Part shown: one piece after another, positions 57,413 to 64,000 of the stretch
How positions within the stretch are numbered: the stretch's first letter is position 1
Layout: every line of letters begins with the position of its first letter
Assembly: GCF_001039355.2 (NCBI RefSeq)
Contig: NW_019775708.1
Location: 113,916 to 177,915, forward strand
Source: Lingula anatina
Lineage: Eukaryota > Brachiopoda > Lingulata > Lingulida > Lingulidae
DNA length: 64,000 nucleotides
Reading direction: 5' to 3'
Notes under the pieces: generated by a model
Seen by the model: the letters and a program-made list of their open reading frames with translations, nothing else
Told to the model about the DNA's origin: nothing
Database searches by the model: none
Translations under genes and position numbers: made by a program

Positions 57413-59876
57413 ATGGCTGAAATCAAAGTGGTCCCACTGGGTAAATTTGGATTGATGCATGCACTAATTACAGCATGCTTTGAAATATGAAATTTAGTAT
57501 GCGACTGAAACTTGAAAGTTCCAAGTTGTTTTGAAACTAAAACAAATGACGGCAGAGATTAGTTTGCGAAACAATGAATTTTTATGCAGATCTTTTATGT
57601 GAATGTAATGCAGAAATAATAATAATTTCTCTTGGATTTTTTTAAAACAAAACTTAAAATGCATTTTTACAAAAATGATATACATTATATATTTCCCTTT
57701 CTTGTTTGTTTCAGGAGCTGGGCAGGGTAAGTAGAAATGTGAATGGCAGTCAGTACATTTAAAGGCCCCTCCTTATATCCTGATAATGCGTAAAATCAAG
57801 CATCTTTGATTAATGTTAACTGAACTTCTCCCATATTATCAACATGAGAGAAAGAAAGAGAAAGAATAAGAGAGAGAGGTTTGATTTGATCTGATTTATT
57901 AAGATATTTAAAAGTAATAAAAATTCAGTAGTAATTATTCATGCACTATAAGGATAGCACAAAAAAGTTATTAATTTTTTTTCTGGATTCTTCAGAGAGA
58001 TTGGATTATAAAAGTTATAAAAATACAATCATTTCAGATGTTGGCAGAAGCTGTATTATAGTTTCCCTTGGTGGCAAGAATGTCATGCTGGATTGTGGGA
58101 TGCACATGGGATACAATGATGATGTAAGCAAAGTGGATTTCAGCCACCATTTGTGTTTCATATTTTGATGTTTGTTTGACTCTAAATTAATTTTGGTGTT
58201 ACAATCATGTTGACAGAGAAAGCTTATCAATTACAAAATTTTGTTTCATGTGACACAGACAACATTTCTGCTGAACTTTCTATTTTTTTTTTTAATCATC
58301 CAGAGAAGGTTTCCTGACTTCACTTACATCAACAGGTCAGGGACACTTACAGAATACCTGGACTGTGTCATCATCAGGTAGGTAATTAAACATTTTGGAA
58401 TGCCAAACATTTTTTTAATATTTTTGAATTTTTTGAAGAATTATATTCATATATTGTTATTATTTAAAGTACTGTGCTTCAATCCTGTTGCTGATCTCAC
58501 ATTGATTTCTGTTGTAAATTCCAGTCACTTTCATCTTGACCACTGTGGGGCGCTACCGTACATGTCAGAGATGGTGGGCTTTGACGGACCTATTTATATG
58601 ACACAGCCCACCAAAGCTATATGCCCCATTCTGTTGGTGAGTGGCCACTGATTGAGCAGATTTTCACATCCTGATAATTACTGTATCATTTTTTCTAAAT
58701 GCTGAATGTAAGGTATGCTGGCTTAAATACAGAAAACATTTGATTACAAACAAAAAATATGTCCTTATGTTTTAGCATTTATAAAGAAAATTTTGTTAGT
58801 TTGTTTAACTGAGAGAAATAGGTTCTTATTGTTATAATAAAATTTAGTTTAACGCATATCTGAAATATGATTTCGTTTTTTTTTCAGGAAGACTACAGAA
58901 AGATAACTGTGGACAGAAAAGGAGAACAAAACTTTTTTACTTCAGAAATGATCAAGAATTGCATGAAAAAAGTGGTGCCTGTTAATTTACATCAAACAGT
59001 GCAGGTAAATATTAAATATTGTGTTAAATCTCAGTAAGATTGAAGTCGTATGGTTGGGATGCTAGTGACGACCTCTGGTGACATGTAGAGCAATTCTGTG
59101 CCTTTGATCATTGCACATGTGGTGTGGGATTACTCCAGAAGAACTAACAATCAATTTGTATTTCCAGCTAGATGATGAACTGGATATCAAAGTTCAAGTT
59201 ATTCATTTTAGGATAGTAATTTGTTGCCATATTGTGCTGCCACCTATTGTTTATTTTCAGGTGGATGATGAACTGGAGATCAAAGCGTACTATGCTGGTC
59301 ATGTACTTGGTGCGGCCATGTTCCGTATCACAGTGGGCTCACAATCAGTGGTTTATACTGTAAGTATTATGTGAAGTATTCTTACGAGGAATATTGGTTC
59401 ATTCCCATTAGCAGTCTGAGAGTGGATTTGCCATCTACAAGTTGTGTTGTAATTTTATGGAATTTTTTGAAAAAAATCTATCAGTTACTGTTAGTTTTTG
59501 CCCAACAGAGTATTGATCTTTTTGTCACTTGTTAGCAAGTTCAGATGTTCATTTAGGTGAAACATCTTTTTATCTTCTACTGAATTTTTTTCTGTCAGCT
59601 TTCTTTTCATTTTGTAATCTTAAAAAAAAAATTAATTTTTTTGTATCCTGCTGTGACGTTTTATCAAACTGTGTAGTAAAGTTCAAATCTGCTCTGCCCC
59701 AGGGGGACTACAACATGACACCTGATCGTCACCTGGGTGCCGCCTGGATTGACAAATGTCGTCCTGACCTTCTGATCACAGAGTCCACTTATGCCACCAC
59801 AATACGAGACTCCAAGAGGTGCCGAGAGAGAGATTTTCTCAAGAAGGTCCATGATTGTGTTGATAAAGGTGGAAAG
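57413..59876 (+). CDS. INTS11: Integrator complex subunit 11, N-terminal 234 residues (gene cut off)
   Basis: Exons: 57413-57440, 57715-57726 (12 nt), 58038-58123, 58304-58377, 58525-58636, 58888-59004, 59261-59359, 59703-59876; all phases fit. INTS11 is the zinc-dependent RNA endonuclease of Integrator, which cuts snRNA and paused transcripts in the nucleus. The metallo-beta-lactamase part is clear: [33 protein letters not shown] (HxHxDH metal site), [14 protein letters not shown], and [15 protein letters not shown], then [11 protein letters not shown]. It stops after DKGGK. The rest of the catalytic region (normally starting with a segment like IPVFALGRAQE), the beta-CASP domain and the C-terminus are missing: about 365 of 600 residues. 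The next intron contains an N (59936) inside a transposon, so loss by assembly is more likely than a real truncation. Confidence 0.92.
59161..59215 (+). pseudogene. Relic duplicate of the start of INTS11 exon 7
   Basis: 'ttccag' followed by CTAGATGATGAACTGGATAT and AAAGTT copies the acceptor and first ten codons of exon 7 (GTGGATGATGAACTGGAGAT and AAAGCG at 59261). It reads [10 protein letters not shown] against [10 protein letters not shown]. Similarity stops after about 35 bp and no donor follows, so it cannot be a working exon. Confidence 0.7.
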
Positions 59877-59936
59877 GTGGGTTAATTTATATCAGGGATG
59901 CTAGTCTTCCGGTTTTTACCGGAATTCCGTTTTTTN

Positions 59937-60770
59937 GTTTTAATTAAGAATAAATAAATAATAATAAAGAAGGTTTTTAATGAATGAAAACGAATAATAA
60001 ATTTTCTTTTTAAAAGAAAGTAACATATTCAGTTTTAAACCATTGAGTTTGTTTCAACAATGGTCTCTAGCTAGGGAGGGGTGGAAAATCCCCTTGAGGC
60101 CACATATAACACTATAAATACAAAGGGAACCCCCTTACAATGAATTAAGGCAAAATAAATGTTTTTGTACGGAAAGTCCAATGGATTTGCTTTTTAATAC
60201 TTACAATCAACAGAATATTTTTAATATAAATTTTCAAAAAGACACCAGAGAGAAAATTTTAAAAAATCAATCAGACGGTAATAGACACTGGCAAGCTTTG
60301 TCAATTTCACCAACTTGTTTATTTCAAACAGCGTTGCGCGCAGAGGTTTGTGGGTAATATGAGGGTCCAACTTGCCCCGAGTCAAGGGGGCCAACTAACC
60401 CCGGGTGCACATTATTTATTTTAAAGGATGGTAGCCATTTATGGTGCTAGCATGAGCAACGATGATACATCTCTGTGAAACTTGAAACAATGAGCTTCAT
60501 TTTGATGCCCTATACATATCTTATATTCGATCAATAGCCTATAAAAATAGAGTTTTAAATCTCTTGAACAAAATTACTTTAAGGTGCAAAAATCGTTTAT
60601 TTCGACTCACCGCTTAAGTAAAACTTTTTAACGTCCGACACTTCCTTAGCATTGTAGGCAACGGTCACTTTGCAAGAGTATGTGGCCAATTTTTTTACCT
60701 CGTAGTTACTTTTTCATAAATTTACAGGGGGGCCAACTTACCCCGGGGTCCAACTAGCCCCGGTCTCCCC
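59937..60770. mobile_element. TA-flanked 'GGGGAGACC' transposon, half copy, inverted, ending at an N
   Basis: The right edge is CTAGCCCCGGTCTCCCC followed by TA (60771-60772). Its reverse complement matches 6419 to about 7015 in copy A's intron, including the possible first exon (ATG/TTG-GCC-AC...SCKVTVAYNA) and the GTGAGT donor. Similarity runs right up to the N at 59936, with no second end. A stretch at about 60075-60320 has no counterpart in the 6419 copy. Confidence 0.8.
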
Positions 60771-61048
60771 TACCATAATGAATCTCTTAATATTTTAAAA
60801 TGTTTAGTTCCCTTCACTTGGCGGTGATCTGCGCTCTTGGAGCCGTTCTGTAGATTGGTTTCATTAGGCCTATACATTTTCATCAGGCCAATATAAATAG
60901 TTTTCATTAATAAAAAATAATTAGATTAGAAGGGACAACATAATCATCATAATCATTACCTTCAAAAAACTATATTACGAGGAAAACATTGTGATTTGAT
61001 AGCTTTATCCGTTATTTCAAAATCTATCACATGTTTGTTTTGTTTCAG

Positions 61049-63448
61049 GTACCCATTGTGCGTGGAAGCCCTTTAATGACCCATCGCATTACTAACGCCA
61101 ACCCCAACATAAGAGCGTTCTGTCTGTACTCCGTGAATGGGCAGCAGGTGCCAATTAGACCACCTTGTCCAACAGAGCCATCTGGTGAGCATTAGCTGGA
61201 CAATGTGTGTTGTTTTTCACTTTACGTTCATTGGATAGAGTATTTGAAAGTTCGAATACCCATGTAGATGTTTTATTATGCCAAACAACTACCTATTGTG
61301 TGAAGTCAATTTGGTTAACATTGACAGTTTTTCCAGATGTCGTTATCACTATATACTTTTAGGCCTATTGTTACAGTTTTTGCGACAAACGGCTTGTAAA
61401 GAGGAAATAATCGGTTGTCACACAAGCGGTCTTAAACTCTATTTCTAGAATTACATAATTGGTTAAACACTTGCAGTAAAGTCTACATGTTTATTGGAAC
61501 TAATTTTCAGAAGTATTAGCATAGAAAAATTCATAAGATTTATCTACGAACTTATACAATACTTATATAAACTCTTCCTCTCAGCCGCCGATGGTGGTGA
61601 AGGGTTTCTAGAGGGAACATGTGACAAAGGAGAATTGGTCATACTGTTGCATTCCACCAAGCCGCTAGATGTCTCCCTTGTACAGTGGGCGGGAGCACCT
61701 TCGAGCCAATGGCATAACAGTCATAACATGCAGAATTGTATGAGCTCCACATGCAGTTTAGCCAACGGAAATCGCACCGTCACTATCCGCACTGGTTTAT
61801 CAAATGGTGAGTATACATGTCAAAAATAGCCGTATCCTTTGGTCTTCTTTAGTGTCGACCAGTAAATAAACCTGGTGTCATGTACTATCCCCCTCCCCCC
61901 TCCCATGATAGATAGTCCGCTTTCAATATATTTATACACTTTAGTCCCGTCCTAAATTTGGGTCCACTAACGTCACGCTAACCATAACCTGTACAAATCT
62001 TTGGTGGGGTGGACTCTCATTTACACAGACCCTCAGTTTCTTAACATTGCTTATGTTATGTGTGTAACTAGGAGATGTAACCAGGTCTACCACAACTCTC
62101 AGAACAACATAACCATCAAACACCTTCCCCCTCCAATCCCAGCCCTTGCACTTTCGGACCGAGGGTATTAAAAAGGAGACACGGCACTTTCTGCCCCCAG
62201 ATCATTATTTTAACCGTAAGAATAAGGTATAGGCGTTAAGAATTATATATCAAGGGTGTGATTTTCCGTTATGGCGTATGACAAAATGTAGCTATTGGTT
62301 CAAAACAATCAGTCAGAAAAATGCCAAAATCAGGGATAAAGCATTAGCATTATCATTATTTCAGGTGCATTCAGTTTTGCTGTGAATGTTATATATCATT
62401 ACGTCCTTCCAAATGATTGGATAAACCATCCAGAGGTGAAAACGTGCACGTCCTCAGGAACCAGTGCTAAAAGACGACGAAGAGACACTAGCAACACTTT
62501 GCCCTCTTCCACGAAATTCGTTCTCGAAGTAGATGAACCAAGAGGGCGGATAAAGAAACAGACACGCAAATTTGTTCTGTATTTTTCAACGGCAATGACA
62601 CCCAAAGTAGAAACCAACGGCGATCTGACTTTTTCACCTCACACCGGAGGCAAGTTCACCGGTATAATGCAGTTGGCTTATAGCGGGGTCTCTCCAAGAG
62701 GAAACCTCGCTGTGGCTGATTTTCTTGACAGGTATGCTGGTACCTATGCATACAAACCCGAGACCAAATACTGTGTGAAGGGAGATAAGGGTTACATCAG
62801 TTTCGACTGGAACAAACAAACCGTAAAGGGGATCTCTGGCAGCGGACAGCTCCTGATGGTTGTTATGCCGCATCACGTGAGTGTACACTGTAATAAAGGT
62901 TGTTCTGGCAAGTCAACTGATTCAAGCAATGGCTCTGTGGCCTGAAATACAAAATAATTTAAAAGAATTCGTGACATTGGATTTGAAAGACATTGTACGT
63001 CCTTCACCTGAACGTCTTTATTTTCAAATTTGACATATTTTACTGCCTTTTTAAATTGAAGATAATGCAGTATGATACCCGATAAGCAATTGTTAAGAGA
63101 TGCCTGAATCAACGTCAACTTCTCAGTTAAAGAAAAAAGACTCAAAAGAGGCGTCTTCTTTGTTTAAAAATGAAATCAAATTAGAGATAATATACCGAAA
63201 TTGGTTTCCATTCCAATGAAATTCGCGTCAGGTAACTGCCGCATTTTTCTTAGGCTTATTTACCATATGCTCTTTCATTCCAGGAACAACTGTTGAAAGG
63301 GCAAGGCGGTTTCATAACGGGTACCCCATATGGGTTCAAGGCCCTGGCGGCAGACAGCTGGTTGCAGGAGTTAGACCTTCCCGATGGCAGTATGGAACCT
63401 GATATGACTGCTGTGCAAAAGATAAAACAAAATGCCCAACAACATCAG
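61049..63448 (+). CDS. GH81-type endo-beta-1,3-glucanase, internal part (345 residues)
   Basis: Exons: 61049-61184, 61585-61806, 62365-62876, 63284-63448; phases 1, 1, 0, with GT-AG junctions. GH81 enzymes cut beta-1,3-glucan (laminarin, fungal walls). Seen: VPIVRGSPLMTHRITNANP (the family's 'PLVRGSP.xT' strand), DVSLVQWAGAP, GKFTGIMQLAYSG, LDRYAGTYAYKPET, GQLLMVVMPHHEQLL, then GTPYGFKALAADSW. The catalytic acidic residues of this family come later, off the right edge. The N-terminal beta-sandwich strands that precede VRGSP are missing on the left. A basic stretch AKRRRRDTSN in exon 3 could be a furin-like site or a surface loop. Family call is good; substrate is inferred. Confidence 0.8.
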
Positions 63449-63639
63449 GTAAAATGTTTAGTATACCAGAAACAATTTATATAAATAAATTTTTGAACAA
63501 TCGTAATATCTTACTGTTATAAATTTTGACAACCATCCTAATAATGTCAATTGAATTATCTTATAGCGTATATAAAAGCCCATAGAATTATTAAAAATGA
63601 AATCTAATTTAAAGTGATTTCATCCAAAAAAAGGAAACT

Positions 63640-64000
63640 GTTCTGTGCATTGCGGTCTAAATGTGAGCCGTGCCTCAGTCAAAACCGGCTGTGCGTCTAT
63701 AACGGCCTGTTTGCGTCCAAATCTTGTGCAGAATCTTACGTTCCACGCAACTCCTTGTCGCAAGCAACGAAAGAGCAAGTGCCCCTTACGGGTTGAGTAG
63801 GACGCACGTCCTCACAACTAAAAAAGTTCAAAGTGAACCTGGGCCGGGAGTGCGTCACACGCCAGGAGTATAAAAGGAGTGCTCACGGCGCACGCTAGCG
63901 TTTCGCCAGTGATCGTCGATTGCAACTCGCAGGGCAGACTTAAGCCTCGGTCACAACCGGCCGTACGGGCTCTTACGGGCTGTTTGCGTCCAAATTTTGC
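63640..64000. repeat. Direct repeat of about 58 bp at the right edge, GC-rich, with TATAAAAG
   Basis: 63672-63728 and 63943-64000 share 'gcctc.gtca.aaccggc.gt', 'acgg.ctgtttgcgtccaaat' and 'ttgc', spaced about 271 bp. Between them is 'gagtataaaaggagtgctc' (63868-63886). Base composition is unlike the surrounding intron. It could be part of a tandem satellite or of a mobile element running off the edge. Confidence 0.6.

Noticed and set aside
59111-59374. Continuous frame starting [11 protein letters not shown] through INTS11 exon 7 as a longer exon
   Set aside because: It runs through intron sequence and a relic exon copy. The acceptor at 59260 gives the residues known for INTS11.
1-64000. 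tRNA, rRNA or other structured RNA genes
   Set aside because: I scanned for tRNA-like A and B boxes and obvious rRNA stretches by eye and saw none I could support. A covariance-model search would be needed to exclude small ones.

Overview
The window is AT-rich nuclear DNA from an animal. It has many short exons with GT-AG introns, microsatellites, and numerous small inverted-repeat transposons. Gene content (EFHD, MEPCE, ZCWPW1, CPTP, INTS11 and an animal-type GH81 glucanase) points to a bilaterian invertebrate. A marine deuterostome such as an echinoderm or hemichordate is my guess, from the repeat style and gene set, but nothing here proves it. No rRNA, tRNA, CRISPR or prokaryotic-style operon was seen.

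Layout. 1-3.2 kb is repeat-bearing intergenic DNA. 3.24-3.41 kb is the first coding exon of an EF-hand protein (EFHD/swiprosin type, minus strand); the rest lies off the left edge. 4.1-35.6 kb holds seven head-to-tail plus-strand copies (A to G) of one five-exon gene for a membrane-anchored PAPS-dependent sulfotransferase (Sulfotransfer_3 family, 424-427 aa). All seven are open and have the same exon lengths and phases, apart from three codons in exon 1. Because the copies are so alike, they reveal empty sites and target duplications for transposons in their introns and flanks. The largest is a 2.8-kb TA-flanked element in intron 1 of copy A, which itself contains a broken LINE. 36.1-37.6 kb holds a small unrecognised four-exon gene (149 aa, minus).

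39.6-53.4 kb holds MEPCE (7SK RNA capping methyltransferase, minus) and ZCWPW1 (CW + PWWP histone reader, plus) head to head, with a perfect NRF1-type site between them. 55.7-59.9 kb holds CPTP (ceramide-1-phosphate transfer protein, minus) and INTS11 (Integrator nuclease, plus) head to head, 182 bp between start codons. As I recall, both pairs are also head-to-head neighbours in vertebrates, so they look like anciently conserved bidirectional promoters. 61.0-63.4 kb holds the middle of a GH81 endo-beta-1,3-glucanase gene (plus), which runs off the right edge.

A caution on assembly: there are four single N characters (5157, 49954, 54816, 59936). Three sit exactly where expected structure breaks. 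At 59936 INTS11 stops half way and GH81 starts without its N-terminus. At 49954 the central PWWP exon of ZCWPW1 is missing. At 5157 a transposon has lost its left half and tandem-copy homology stops. I read these N's as compressed gaps or joins of unknown length, two of them inside or next to copies of the same TA-flanked transposon. INTS11-GH81 adjacency should therefore not be trusted.
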